64,000 nt of DNA from Mangifera indica (Eukaryota > Streptophyta > Magnoliopsida > Sapindales > Anacardiaceae). Position numbers and translations under genes: made by a program. Positions 53,614-64,000 of the stretch are shown here, in pieces; the stretch's first letter is position 1, and each line of letters opens with the position of its first letter. The stretch covers positions 12,158,449 through 12,222,448 of the forward strand of contig NC_058149.1 of the NCBI RefSeq assembly GCF_011075055.1, in the 5' to 3' direction. The notes below the pieces were generated by a model. It saw nothing but the letters and a program-made list of their open reading frames with translations. It did no database searches and was not told the origin of the DNA.

Positions 53614-55895
53614 TCAATTCTGCGTCTCTTTAACAAAAGCCACTTCCCCACTGCTGGCTGGTGGCAACAACAAGAGTTTCTCTTGGTCATCATGAATTTC
53701 AATTGACTCACGAGGAGTGGCTGTTGACAGTGATTCGGATCCATCCTCTTAGGAAAGAATCCACAGAAAAGGCAAAACAAGATGTTGCAAATATTAGAAC
53801 TAGCTAAAAGTAATAAGTGGAATAACTATTAAGTCGAAAAATATTCAGAAGAAACATAATTCATGATTTAAAATATTACCCGTACACTCGTGGTACTCAG
53901 GTAACTGCTTAACAGAAGTAGCTTGAAGGCTTTCAGGAAGAAGACATCCACACAACGCGCCTGAAATTTTGAACACATGATGCTTTCTATTAAATTTTCA
54001 GATTGTTCAGCTTTTATGCGGTAGAAGAAGTTGTGTAACCATTTACAGAAAAGAAAAGTAAATTTCAAGTTCTTAAAACTTAAGGCTATTTCTTTAAAAT
54101 CAAGGAAAGGATGGTTCAAAGACCATGGTTTGAAACCTAATGAATGATAAAGAATATGCTTTTAATTGAGCATATTATAACACAAATTGGCAGCCATTAA
54201 CTCTTTTGGCTGGGCCTCAGAGGGGCAGATACTCACCCCTAATATTCCTTGGGTTCAAGGCCAATACATCCTTCTAAGTTAATAATTACAAGTTGCAGTG
54301 TATCACAGGAATCGGAAGATCATTTAACAGGAGGAATTTTTTGTACCTATCCGGGCCAACCGATTTACCCACCCAGGGATATGTTTGCCTGTCAATCTCC
54401 ATGCAATGTCATCAGTAAAATGGTTGCAATTCTTGGAAATAAGATTATAAGTATCTCCATGATACTCAGAAGCTGCAGACTCAACAAATGTCCGGAATTC
54501 AGAGCGTGGCATATTTACGCGGCCTAAGGGGATGGAAGATCGGTAAACAAAACCAGGGCAGCTCCTTGGCTCTACTTCAAAAACTCCGCTTACTGGGAAA
54601 TCATGGGCTCCAAAAGCATACTCCTTACCATGAACTGTTCATACAATAAATTCAGATTCTCTAGTTAGTTGAACTCTGAAAAGGCAATAGAAAATCTGTA
54701 TTGAACAAAAATTCAAATATAATGAGTTCCTGTATCCTTGGACTAGTTTTAGATCTACAGGAATTTATTGATCAGAAACTTCCGGTAATAATGAATATTC
54801 ACTATATGGACTTCTATGCATCAGGATGATGTATTTTTCATCAAGTCACTCTCTCCCCAATTCAAGCAAATATTGAGTTTCTGATTAGTATTGTTTTCAT
54901 CAATCTCAAACATTTAAAGCAAATAGTTCTTACCAATTCCCATACATGTTCCACACTCCCAGCAGCCTTCTTCTAGGGCACACATCAACCATGAACCAAT
55001 TTATTCAATCCCATAATACAAGTCGAAGGATCACAACTTAAACCCAACTATTTTGAGCATATAAAATACTAAAAGTTGCATCAGATAAGTTTACATCCAG
55101 TGTCAAGGCTCTAAATCAGTGAACAATTCAAATACTTAGTCTTGTCCATGTTTAAGTACAAACACCCCCTATTCTGGACTGAGCAGTAGCACTCAACTTG
55201 GAACCAAAAGCTCATTGTTTAGGCCAAATACTTACTCATTTTCCTTGTATGAAACATGGCAAATTTTACACTGTCTTCAAGATTGGTAATTTTTAGGCAC
55301 TGATAGACTAAAATTTCTTTCTCTTTGCAATGATTAAGTCAAAAAATGAGAAGTTACACCATAAAAAAATAGTTCGACATCATATCATCCATCAAACATT
55401 CCTTTTTGTCCCTTTTTTCTGACAAAGAGAAAGCTAATGAACTGTAAGCATTGAAGAGCCTGTCTATCATACGTGCAAAAAATTAAAATCAATTATACAA
55501 CAATAACTCCATAGTTTTGAAGTCGGAATCACAAGTAAGAAATTCCATGTTGATTCTTCAATCAAGTTTACTGCAATAAAAGATCTAAGCAATATAAAAA
55601 AAAATCCCATGATTTATAAGCTTTAAAAAAAATTAAACGAGAAACCTGGATTGAAACAAAAATTCAACGACGTGAAGACATGAAAGAGATACCCAAATAG
55701 TGAATCAGCGAAAGGAAAAAGAAAACAAGGCAAAAATAGCGAACCTTCAATGCCGGAGTGAAAAATCCCAAAACCAAACCAATAGGTATAATTATTGACA
55801 GGGGTGAGATCGTAAACATTTAAAACCACCCGGGTTTCATTTTTGTCATAACTACCATCTTCAAAGCTGGAATTCGAGTTGATTGCTGATCCCAT
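53614..55895 (-). CDS. DeSI-like (PPPDE) cysteine protease
   Basis: Four exons (55745-55895, 54347-54634, 53880-53960, 53614-53747) close in frame to give 217 residues. The PPPDE/DUF862 fold is shown by VVLNVYDLTPVNNYTYWFGFG, the catalytic His46 in FHSGIE, the 'EYAFGAHD' strand and the catalytic Cys120 in SKNCNHFTD. The conserved IPGWVNRLA follows at about 137-145. Family members are isopeptidases that remove SUMO (DeSI-1/2) or ubiquitin, and plant copies are putative deSUMOylases. The C-terminal about 45 residues are acidic, Ser-rich and poorly conserved. The promoter side carries a (CAGG)n tract. Both catalytic residues are present. Confidence 0.93.
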
Positions 55896-56018
55896 TTCCT
55901 CATAAATCTATTCTTCACAATAATCACACTAAGAAGCAAAGAGAAGAAAAGAAAACTGCTTAGCCCGCAACTGCAAATCTCCTCTTCTCGGTCTTAAAGG
56001 TGGCTCTCCATTCTCCAA

Positions 56019-56042
56019 CCAGGCAGGCAGGCAGGCAGGCAG
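56019..56042. repeat. (CAGG)n microsatellite in a leader/promoter
   Basis: About six CAGG units about 125 bp upstream of the DeSI start, so probably in its 5' UTR or core promoter. Confidence 0.85.
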
Positions 56043-57054
56043 TTAAAAGGAAAGGTTTGGGACGGAAAAAGAAAGTTTCTTCTTTTCTTTTGCTTTGCCC
56101 TCTACCATAATTTTCTTTTTCTTTTTCCGAAAAAAAAATTATTTAAAAAATTGGCATCATTTGTATACTGTTTAGTCAAATTGGCAATTTCCTGTCATCC
56201 CTAAGCTTCGCCAATGGTCTTTTCATCCCATTCTTTTCATAAGTGACAATTTAATCCCAAAAACTAATGGGGCAAGGAAGGGGGGTTAATATGTTTTTTT
56301 TGCTTTTTAACAAAGAATCAATATAGCTTAAAAAATATAACTATACACATTTATTTTTTATTATTAATTAAATATTCAGATAATATATTATCATATAATT
56401 AAAAATACTTAATATTGTTTATAATAAAAAATTAATTTATCTTTGTTTTAATCTAAATACAAAAATTTGTTAATTGATGACACCCTTATCAAATTTATAT
56501 AATTCCAATTTTAATTAAACCTGTATACATTATAAATTTTTGGTTTTCTTTTTATTTTAAAGTTTTATTATAATAAAATTTTCATATTATATCATAAACA
56601 ATATAGTAACATATGTAGTTTATCTTATTTTGATTTTCTTATTTTAATGATTTGAAATTGTTTAAAGCATTAAAAAAATTAAAATCATACCTATAATCAA
56701 ATATTAAAAAATAGAAAACAAACACCACCTAAGAGAAATTTGATGATAAATTTCCTTATTTGAAATTAAAAAATAAAATAAATAAAAATATCCAAGTTCT
56801 AGTTCTAATCAGAATTCAAGATAAAATTTCAATATTATCTAATGATTGAAAATAAAAAAAATAGGGACCAAAATGTTATGAGACAAAGGTTAGGGATGGC
56901 AAAAGAGCCGCTCATGCACTTGGCATGCGTTTTTTGAAACTTCAATGTGGCCCGCGTTTGATCCGGTAAGATCACGTGTATAATGGCAATCTTCTTATAT
57001 TCTCGAAGCCAATGCGGCGGTTTCTCGTCTCCGTATGGTCAAAGCAGATTCCGT

Positions 57055-57170
57055 AATAATAATATTTTATATAATTTTAAATAATATTTAATTATATAAT
57101 AATATATTATTATTTATATATAATATTATACATTATTTATACACATAATTTTATTATTTTTAAAATATGC
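57055..57170. repeat. AT-rich MITE remnant
   Basis: A palindromic AT-only block containing 'TAATTATATAATAATATA' and 'ATACACATAATTTTATTA', matching similar blocks at 1885-2045 and 29320-29445. Ends are not resolved. Confidence 0.4.
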
Positions 57171-57679
57171 TAAGGGCAAGAAATATATTACTGGCATCCA
57201 CCTTATATATTTTAAACATGTTTTTATAATTCAATACTTTATAATATAACATTCACATCCTTTATTTATTAGATAATTGTCATTTTTTAAATACCAAAAG
57301 TCACATTGAAAATTTTAGAATTTTCAAACTCTCCCAAAGTTTTCCAGAATTTTTAAATTCCCCCTAAAAATTTTCATTAATTTCTGATCTCATCAGTACA
57401 TGAGTTAAGAATTTACTTTGTATACTACACTGCTGCTCTTTTAGTCAATCCGATATCATTTATTTACCCCAGCTGAGAAAAACACTAAATAGACCTTTAA
57501 CTGTTCTATTGCTCTTTAATTGAAATATAATTTAAGGTAAAAAAGAGCTTTTAATAGACCTTAAAATGCAACACCACACTCCTTGTGGTCCTGACAGACA
57601 AACTGCATCTTTACTTACAGTGAAATGAAACCTCCAAACAAAAAGAATCATACAGATGCATGCAGCCAAGGATATGCCA

Positions 57680-58696
57680 TTAAGGCTGGTTGTCTGGAGT
57701 TGTTTGCCGCCTTATGCGTGCACTGCGCCTCAGTGGAGCTGATCCACCATCGGAAGAGTCATTATCATCATCTCTGGAAGAAGAACCAGCTTCCCCATCA
57801 TAGCTCTCCCCCCAGAGTCGGGTAGATCTCCTTCGAATACTTAGGTGTGCTCTAGCTCTTGTGGTCGCAGAGAAGCTACTTCTACTTGGTCTGGACCCAG
57901 GTCTAAAGACTCTAATGAGAAAAAATACGGTAAGCCAATCCCCATATTCAATTGGCGAAATACTACTATCAGCCCCCTCTTCTCCAAAGGAAGATTGAAG
58001 TGTGCTCACTAAGTCCCCAAGGTCTCTCTGGCGCTCCAATCTTCTCCAGTTATTCTCCCGTTCTGGGTCAGCTTCTGATGGCCGCACAAGGGGATGTTCC
58101 AGCCTAGCATGCTTTCTAAGATCTGTGTAGGTGCCACTGAAATTGCATGTCTCACAGGAACAAGATCTCGTCTTTGCATTCATAAACTGGCGAGCATCTT
58201 CCACAACTATCCAGTCTTTAATCTGGCCACGACAAAGTGGGCACACTATCTTTGGTGGCGCCTTCTTCTCACGGGACACAGAATGTGGCGTCAAGGAACC
58301 TTCCTCACTTCTTTCTTCTAGCAAATCAGTAACAGCCAGTTCTGAAGTAACAACTGAGACCGAGCTCGTGGGTTGCATTTCTTCTTGACGTGGTGTCTCT
58401 GATGAGGTATCAGTGAATGACTTCCGGAACTGATCAAGACAGTTGGAGTGACGGTAGCTCGTGTCACACATATAGGGGCGGCACCCCTTCTCATGGGAAG
58501 AACATAAAAGAAGAACTGCATTATGAGGATGTTCCATACAAATAGAGCACCTCGCTTCTTCCCATTCCTTCAACTTTTCCTCAATATTGGAAGGGGTTTT
58601 AGCAGAAAATCTCTGAGCATGATTAGAGCTGCATGGATAAGGAGATGTCCTGCATCTATCAAAAGAGACAGATCGATCTCTTCTCTCCTTTGGCAT
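57680..58696 (-). CDS. DUF1644 zinc-finger protein (RING-like plus C2H2-like)
   Basis: A single coding exon of 338 residues starting MPKERRD. The open frame extends upstream to 58723, but an acceptor (TTTGATAATAG) lies just before the ATG, so the extra residues are intronic. A first Cys/His cluster starts at C50-x2-C53 and includes C65, C72 and C77. A second, CPLCRGQIKDW, is followed by the C2H2-like unit 'CETCNFSGTYTDLRKHARLEH'. The tail is rich in Ser, Arg and Asp. This matches plant DUF1644 proteins, some linked to salt or ABA response; E3 activity is unproven. A leader exon probably ends at about 60372 (donor GTAATT), leaving a 1.66-kb 5' UTR intron. Confidence 0.9.
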   Translation of the reverse strand: MPKERRDRSVSFDRCRTSPYPCSSNHAQRFSAKTPSNIEEKLKEWEEARCSICMEHPHNAVLLLCSSHEKGCRPYMCDTSYRHSNCLDQFRKSFTDTSSETPRQEEMQPTSSVSVVTSELAVTDLLEERSEEGSLTPHSVSREKKAPPKIVCPLCRGQIKDWIVVEDARQFMNAKTRSCSCETCNFSGTYTDLRKHARLEHPLVRPSEADPERENNWRRLERQRDLGDLVSTLQSSFGEEGADSSISPIEYGDWLTVFFLIRVFRPGSRPSRSSFSATTRARAHLSIRRRSTRLWGESYDGEAGSSSRDDDNDSSDGGSAPLRRSARIRRQTTPDNQP

Positions 58697-58710
58697 GTTG
58701 AAGCCTCTAT

Positions 58711-60371
58711 TATCAAAACACAAAAGATCGCACCAAAATATAATGAATGCATGCTGTATGTATCACAATTTATCAAAACAAATACCTACAACTCTAATAA
58801 AAAGAAAAGAACTGGCACATGAAAGTATATCAAACGAAGAGAATCAAGGCTTGGAGAATTACAATGTTACAGAAAGAAATACATATATGAATATACTATA
58901 CAATAATGTGTGAATTTATAATAACTCTCAGATATCTATCAGTATATAAAAAAGTACAGAGATTACATACTTTAAGAAAAACAATGACTCTCTATAGGGC
59001 GGAAAAATTATCTAAATTTGGATAAAATGGATAAGTGATATTAAGAATATTGACATTGTGCTACAAACATGAATACTAATACCCTAGCTACATCTCAACG
59101 TCCTCTCAAGCATAATTTCTAGGAAATAATATTACTGAAAAAGAGTGGATATCAACATAAACTCCTAAAGAAATTAGCAGAACAGGAGGGAGGGATGGTA
59201 AAAGCACTGGCAAGTCATGATACCAAGATTTAAGACAATTGAATAGCTGGTGAGCCCAATCGCAGGCATGATCAGTGTGGCAACAATCACATATTGCATT
59301 ATTATAACAGCATTTGATCATCTTCTCATAGTAAGAGCAACTGCTGCCACTCATCCATGAAGACCACCACCATTTTCAAACTTCTACCTCAATCAAAGGA
59401 ATGATTACAATTAAAACTAATCTGCCAAAAGAAACAACAGAACTTAAGATATCTCAAATCCCAACCACTTGAAACTTGAACAAACAAAATCCTTCTATGG
59501 GGAGCAAACCTTAAAACAACGATATATTGTCTCACAACCAAGTTCACATCCTTTTGGTGTTCCACTTAAAATGAGCACATGGATAGTCATCACCACAGTC
59601 ACATTATTAAGACTCCAATATCAAGCATTTAACACCTTTTTCATCCCCACATTGTTTGTTCTTCCCACCAACAAAACTCATTAGCAAATGTATAATACTA
59701 CGCTTGCTAACTTTTCTTACTAATTTATCAATACAAACTCATGTTAATTAATGTGTTTGGATAATTTAACAATTTACTTTATCTCTAAACAAAAATCACC
59801 CAATCATGGATAAGTTAGTAAGAAAGTTTGTAAATGCGGTATTATTCTCCGAAAGTAAAACCTATTTCGAAATCATTTCCAAAACAACTTCTATGAATCA
59901 TAGAACAAATAACTCAACATAATCAGATGACTAGAGCATCAACATCAGCAGCAACCTAGATGATATAGAATAACAGTAAAACTCAACGGCTCAAAATTGC
60001 CAATTCTACAAAGGACTTAAAATGACACCCAACAATTTTAATATACAATAACAGTAACAATAGCAACAATTGAAAACATTAAATTATCGCAAACAGAGAT
60101 CAAACTTCACAATCCAACTTTAAAGTAAGCAAACAGCTACCGATTCCTCGCCTCGAACCCAAAATTACTAGCAAAAACACAGAATCCCAGAGTCCACATG
60201 GCAAGAAATCAAAATACATGGAACGAATCCAACAAAAGGTCATGAACCAGTTCAATTAAAAGATTGAATTAAATATACATCAATCCGCAAGATCCGGCCA
60301 AAACCAGACCCCGAAATGGGTCAAAAGTTCAGAAAAAATACAAATAATAATAATCCGATTTAGATAATTAC
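58711..60371 (-). other. Probable 5' UTR intron of the DUF1644 gene
   Basis: On the minus strand a donor (TTTCTG then GTAATT) lies near 60371. The acceptor TTTGATAATAG lies about 10 bases upstream of the ATG. The intervening DNA shows no coding sequence beyond short chance frames. Confidence 0.6.
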
Positions 60372-60847
60372 CAGAAACTTTGAAACGTCCGATTGAGTAT
60401 TCTACGCTTCAGATTTGAAGGCCTAGAAGTGACAATTTAGATTGAGTTTCGAAGAGGGAGGAGCAGACAGAGTAGCTTATCTAGGGCTCCTTGGCTCAAG
60501 CGAGAAACTAGAAGGAGAGAAGATGTTCTTTGACGAAGACAAAGGGCGTCAAGTATCGATGGGAGCTGACGTGGCACACTCGGTTTCTTTATTGTATTTT
60601 TATTTCCATATTTTGAGTTGATTTGTCATTTATAAGGCGGCGCAGTTTTGTCATTTCAGCACATTCGTGCTGGCCCCACCTAAACCTTCACTGGATACAC
60701 GAATCAAAAACTAAGACGGCGCGTTTTGCTCGAAACTTTATTTCTAAATACGCAAAATCAATAGCTTCAACCTGGAAGGAAAACCGAAGTTGGGTTCTAG
60801 GCACTGAAGCTGTTCGAAGAAAAGCCAGTGAGAGTGAAAGCTTGACG
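60372..60847. promoter_or_regulatory. Divergent promoter region shared by two genes
   Basis: The DUF1644 leader (minus) begins somewhere near 60530 and the zinc-finger gene's ATG (plus) is at 60848. About 300 bp must therefore hold both promoters. A plus-strand TATA-like stretch (TATTTTTATTTCCATATT) is near 60596-60613. Transcription starts are inferred. Confidence 0.5.
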
Positions 60848-61980
60848 ATGATACCAAGGTCACTGCAAGTGTTGGGCACCTGTGCTACAATAATCGTCGG
60901 TGGATTCGTCACTCTCAATTTCGCTTCAACTGTCACACTTGGTGCGCTTCGTGCTGTCACTGAAGCGAAACGGGTAAAAACTAAATGAGAACCATTTTGC
61001 CTAGCTCTTAATTTTACTTTTTCGTTTCTGTTTGAGTAGTTCAGTGGTGTATGTTGATGAGACTGGTTTTTGCTGCTTTCTGTTTTGTAGAAAAAGGTGG
61101 CGGCACCTTGTGGGTCTTGTAAAGGGAAAGGATTTTATATATGCAAGTTATGCAAAGGAAATGCAACTATAAAGTGGTCGCCTTTGTATGACCCTATTTT
61201 TATCAACCCTTGTCTTTGTCCTACTTGTGAGGGTAACAGGTTGGTGGTTTTCTTCTATTTTTACGTTTTTGATGCTTGGTTTCTCAGAACATTTTCATTT
61301 GCCAAAACTATACCCACTTTTGTAAGGTTTTCTTTTTTCCTCTCCGTGGTGTGTTCTTGTTTCTGGAGCGCAACTTTTATACCGGCTATTGTTTTGGTTC
61401 TGAGAGAAGTTGGGAAAATAAAGGATATGCAGAGCACCTACCTCCCTAAAAAGAACATTTTAGTCATCTCTTTCCTTTTCATTGTAGTTTCTGAAGTATA
61501 GTTGGTATTGTAAGGTACTCTGGTGATTTAGGCTGTCTGCTGTAATTTTTATTTAATGAGATTCACATTAGAAATTTAGTTGTATTACTCTGTATTTTTG
61601 TTTCCCTTAGTTCTTCAATGAATATAAGGATTAGGAAACTAGAAATATGACATGCACAAACAAATTATACAAACTGAGGTGATGACATCAGATTGGGCGA
61701 TTTTAAATAAGAGAAGTATTTGATTAGATGATTTTAAAATGATGAAAAAAGTAAGCAATCAAATCACATAGTCATAAACTGTCATCTCATATTATATAGG
61801 TAAATTTATACAATTTGTTTGTACACATGATTTTATATTCGAGAGCAATGCCATTAGGCGGGAGTCCTATGACTGGAGTCCACTTCGATCAAATGATAAG
61901 GATTTAAACTAATGTTTAGAATTGGTCACATTTACAGGGTGCAGCGCTGTCTGAACTGTTTGGGAAAGGGCTACTATTGA
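60848..61980 (+). CDS. DnaJ-type CxxCxGxG zinc-finger protein
   Basis: Three exons (60848-60973, 61091-61239, 61938-61980) encode 105 residues starting MIPRSLQVL. A hydrophobic N-terminal segment (about 7-30, GTCATIIVGGFVTLNFAST) is a likely membrane anchor or targeting region. It is followed by four Cys pairs spaced as in the DnaJ zinc finger: CGSCKGKG, CKLCKGNA, CPTCEGNR and CLNCLGKG. The protein ends KGYY. There is no J domain. Plant proteins of this build (BSD2, LQY1 and relatives) are often plastid chaperone or disulfide factors; the compartment here is not clear. The 43-bp last exon was found by looking for the expected fourth repeat. The frame is also open upstream to an ATG at 60623, but that extension looks unstructured. 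Confidence 0.85.
61650..61840. repeat. hAT-like MITE in the 3' part of a gene intron
   Basis: The left part reads ATGACATGCACAAACAAATT, and the right part in reverse complement reads ATCATGTGTACAAACAAATT. The interior has the family core with 'TCAAATCACATAGTCAT'. It lies inside the second intron of the zinc-finger gene. No clean target duplication was found. Confidence 0.55.
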
Positions 61981-63169
61981 CTTGGCGAGGCTGAATGCAT
62001 AACACTAGTATTCTACCATTCTGTTTTCTGTTTTTCAATTTATAAATTGTGAAACATATATTATTCTGCCAAGGCAAAGAAAAACGTGGGTTAGTTGGTG
62101 CACCAGCTGATAGCTTTGTTAATAAATCATAGTTATTGGTTGAAATCTTAAAACAATTTTCCCATTTGTGCATTTGAAACTGTTATGTGATTGACAGAGC
62201 TGGATCCCATTTTGGATATGTCAATTTGTCATGTCTCTTCTACACATCCACACTAACCACGTCTGTTGACCAAGTAGTTATAGTTTTGAAACCAATCATC
62301 GGACCCGAGGCTTCATCTGTTTGGACAAATAAGGTTTCTTTGTTACCAAAGAAAAGTTCGGAACTTTTTACCCGAAGACAAGTCCACAGAGATTGAAAGT
62401 CTTGAAGGAGTTATGGTAAGAGGATTAAAGAGTCATGAACCCAATGCAGAAAACATCAGATTGTGTGGCATAGTTTATGTTTTACCAGTGCAGAAATAAA
62501 AAAACCTTAGTATAGCCCTGCATTTCTCTAGCTGAACGGCTCTCATCAGATTGATAATCCAAGAGCCCACATCCTAAAGTAAAGGAGAAGCCATGAATGC
62601 AGTACTATCAAGTGCAAAATCATGTGGACGAAGTTGAAGTAAAGCAAAGCTTGAACGTGAAAGATAAGCCATCACCATCAAAACCGTATGACTTCCGTGT
62701 TAGGCTGCTAGCCACCACGTGATTTCCGTAGATTCTCTATTAAAAAACCACATAAAGCTGTTCCAAATACAATAAACCATTATTATTCCACTGATTAATC
62801 TGTCTAAATGAAACCCAACTAATGTGATGTGTCGAAAATTCTCGTGGACAAGCATTTGGTGATAATTTCTACTTAAAAGAGAGCTTCAATGTGATTGAAA
62901 TAGATTTGAAAGGTGAGATGACAGATCAATTTCTTCACTAATATCTTAATATAAGTAATCCATTCCATATATTACGAGCCTAATGTATCTTTTATTTTCT
63001 TTGCTGGTCATAGTATAATGTCGCAGCTCAGCCGTTGCATATTTCCAATGGTTATTATTAACTCTTTGACCATTTGCATACTTAATAGTTGAAAGAGTAA
63101 TTAACATTTTTTCACTGAAAGTTTGCCCCTAATAGACATAAATAACAATTTTTCGCTCAACATCAAGTA

Positions 63170-63310
63170 TAGATAGAACAATATTTTGTAGACTTATTTT
63201 AAATACAAAAATAAATATATATTTAAATGTATCATTATATGATTAGATGTTATTTTATTTTTAATTCAAATTTATTCAATCACGTAATGATACACATCAA
63301 GTATCTACTA
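63170..63310. repeat. hAT-like MITE remnant
   Basis: The family core 'TGTATCATTATATGATTAGA' and 'CAATCACGTAATGATACACA' form an imperfect inverted repeat. Ends are approximate. Confidence 0.45.
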
Positions 63311-63710
63311 ACCTACCTTCTCAAGTGTTGTCTTGCATCTTCTTCAACTTTTATGTTCATGTTTTGTCTTTTACCTTGCCATGTTTAAGTGCTTCTGGCC
63401 CCCAGAGCTCTCACCGCTTCTGTTGTATCATCTAACCCATCATATTTATAAAATACATGTATATTTTATTGTATTCAGCAAATCTTTGTCAAATTCCATT
63501 ACAAACACAACAACACATTTTCTGTAGTTGATGACTTAATGTGGACAGCAGAACCAAAGAAAATCAAATTTTATAATTCTATCAAATGGCTATTGTTATC
63601 ATCTGAGTTTAAAATAATTACTGCTTAACATATATCATGGTTTTGGGTTCTTACCATGTTACAAGTGTTGCGTCAATAGTTTGGTTTACTCCTGCGCCAG
63701 ACTGTATATG

Positions 63711-63778
63711 GATTCAAACCTGCGCGGGCAGAGCCCACATGATTTCTAGTCATGCCCGATAACCACTCCAGCACACAC
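63711..63778 (-). pseudogene. tRNA-Ser(AGA) pseudogene
   Basis: On the minus strand the D-arm, the anticodon arm (CATGA-CTAGAAA-TCATG, anticodon AGA), the long variable arm (GGGC-TCT-GCCC) and the B-box (GGTTTGAATCC) of plant tRNA-Ser(AGA) are all recognisable. After GAATCC the sequence no longer pairs: the 3' strand of the T stem and the 3' acceptor strand are lost. The 5' acceptor strand reads GTGTGTG with no complementary partner. It is therefore a truncated or decayed copy. Confidence 0.75.
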
Positions 63779-64000
63779 TCTCGATGCCCAATTCTCCCGG
63801 CAAATCACCCTTCTACAATTTACTCTGAATAAACTTTATGATCATAAACGTGCAATAATAAAATCATTCCACAAGATCCTTCAAAGTTATAACTGAATCA
63901 AAATATGATCAAATCTTATTTCAAGACTAGGAAAATAAAGACACCAAGACATCAAGCCAATCCTGATTATGCTAATGGCTTACATTTGGGTTTATAACGA

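Larger units (their letters stand above)
55896..57679. other. Intergenic, no gene recognised
   Basis: Contains the DeSI promoter with a (CAGG)n tract at about 56019-56042, an AT-rich MITE remnant at about 57055-57165 and the 3' flank of the DUF1644 gene. Nothing else supportable. Confidence 0.5.
61981..64000. other. Intergenic right end
   Basis: Contains 3' flank of the zinc-finger gene, a hAT-like MITE block at about 63170-63310 and the tRNA-Ser-like pseudogene at 63711-63778. Short frames (for example 62187-62396 and 63333-63527) have no recognisable domain. Confidence 0.45.

Noticed and set aside
57625..58388. Plus-strand frames opposite the DUF1644 gene
   Set aside because: Antisense shadows of a strong coding exon with clear Cys/His motifs on the minus strand.

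Overview
The window is nuclear DNA of a flowering plant, most likely a woody eudicot. The evidence is AT-rich intergenic DNA, GT-AG introns of about 80 bp to 1.8 kb, plant-specific gene families (CYP734A, PRMT10, Agenet-ENT Tudor-like, DUF1644) and typical plant transposons. The species cannot be fixed from the sequence. Exon coordinates were worked out by hand from splice signals, reading frame and known family lengths. Each multi-exon model closes in frame.

Layout. 1-9.3 kb: a single-exon plant-specific protein (+) and a 77-residue, four-exon membrane protein (-), with several MITEs. 9.3-11.4 kb: a complete eight-exon Ran GTPase (+). 11.4-18.9 kb: gene-free, with microsatellites and MITEs. 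18.9-21.5 kb: a complete four-exon CYP734A/BAS1-type brassinosteroid-inactivating P450 (+). 21.5-32.2 kb: gene-free, with at least five DNA-transposon derivatives, one nested in another. 32.2-40.8 kb: two minus-strand genes, an Agenet+ENT Tudor-like protein and the arginine methyltransferase PRMT10. A TRIM retroelement sits in a PRMT10 intron. 42.0-47.6 kb: a full-length, very young Ty3/gypsy chromovirus (-). 48.5-62 kb is gene-dense: an acyl-protein thioesterase (+), a DeSI/PPPDE deSUMOylase-like protease (-), a DUF1644 zinc-finger protein (-) and a four-repeat DnaJ-type zinc-finger protein (+) that shares a short divergent promoter with the previous gene. A decayed tRNA-Ser(AGA) lies near the right end (-).

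The cellular genes are unrelated housekeeping or regulatory genes: nuclear transport, hormone turnover, chromatin or RNA binding, protein methylation, depalmitoylation, ubiquitin-like processing and chaperone-type zinc fingers. Nothing suggests an operon-like pathway or a new cellular system.

The most unusual content is in the mobile DNA. The chromovirus has 515-bp LTRs that differ at one position, a perfect 5-bp target duplication and a polyprotein frame that runs through the polypurine tract into the 3' LTR. Its integrase has Asn at a position normally occupied by a catalytic Asp. At least five copies of one Mutator-like MITE family carry recognisable 9-bp target duplications, and two of these copies contain a second MITE.
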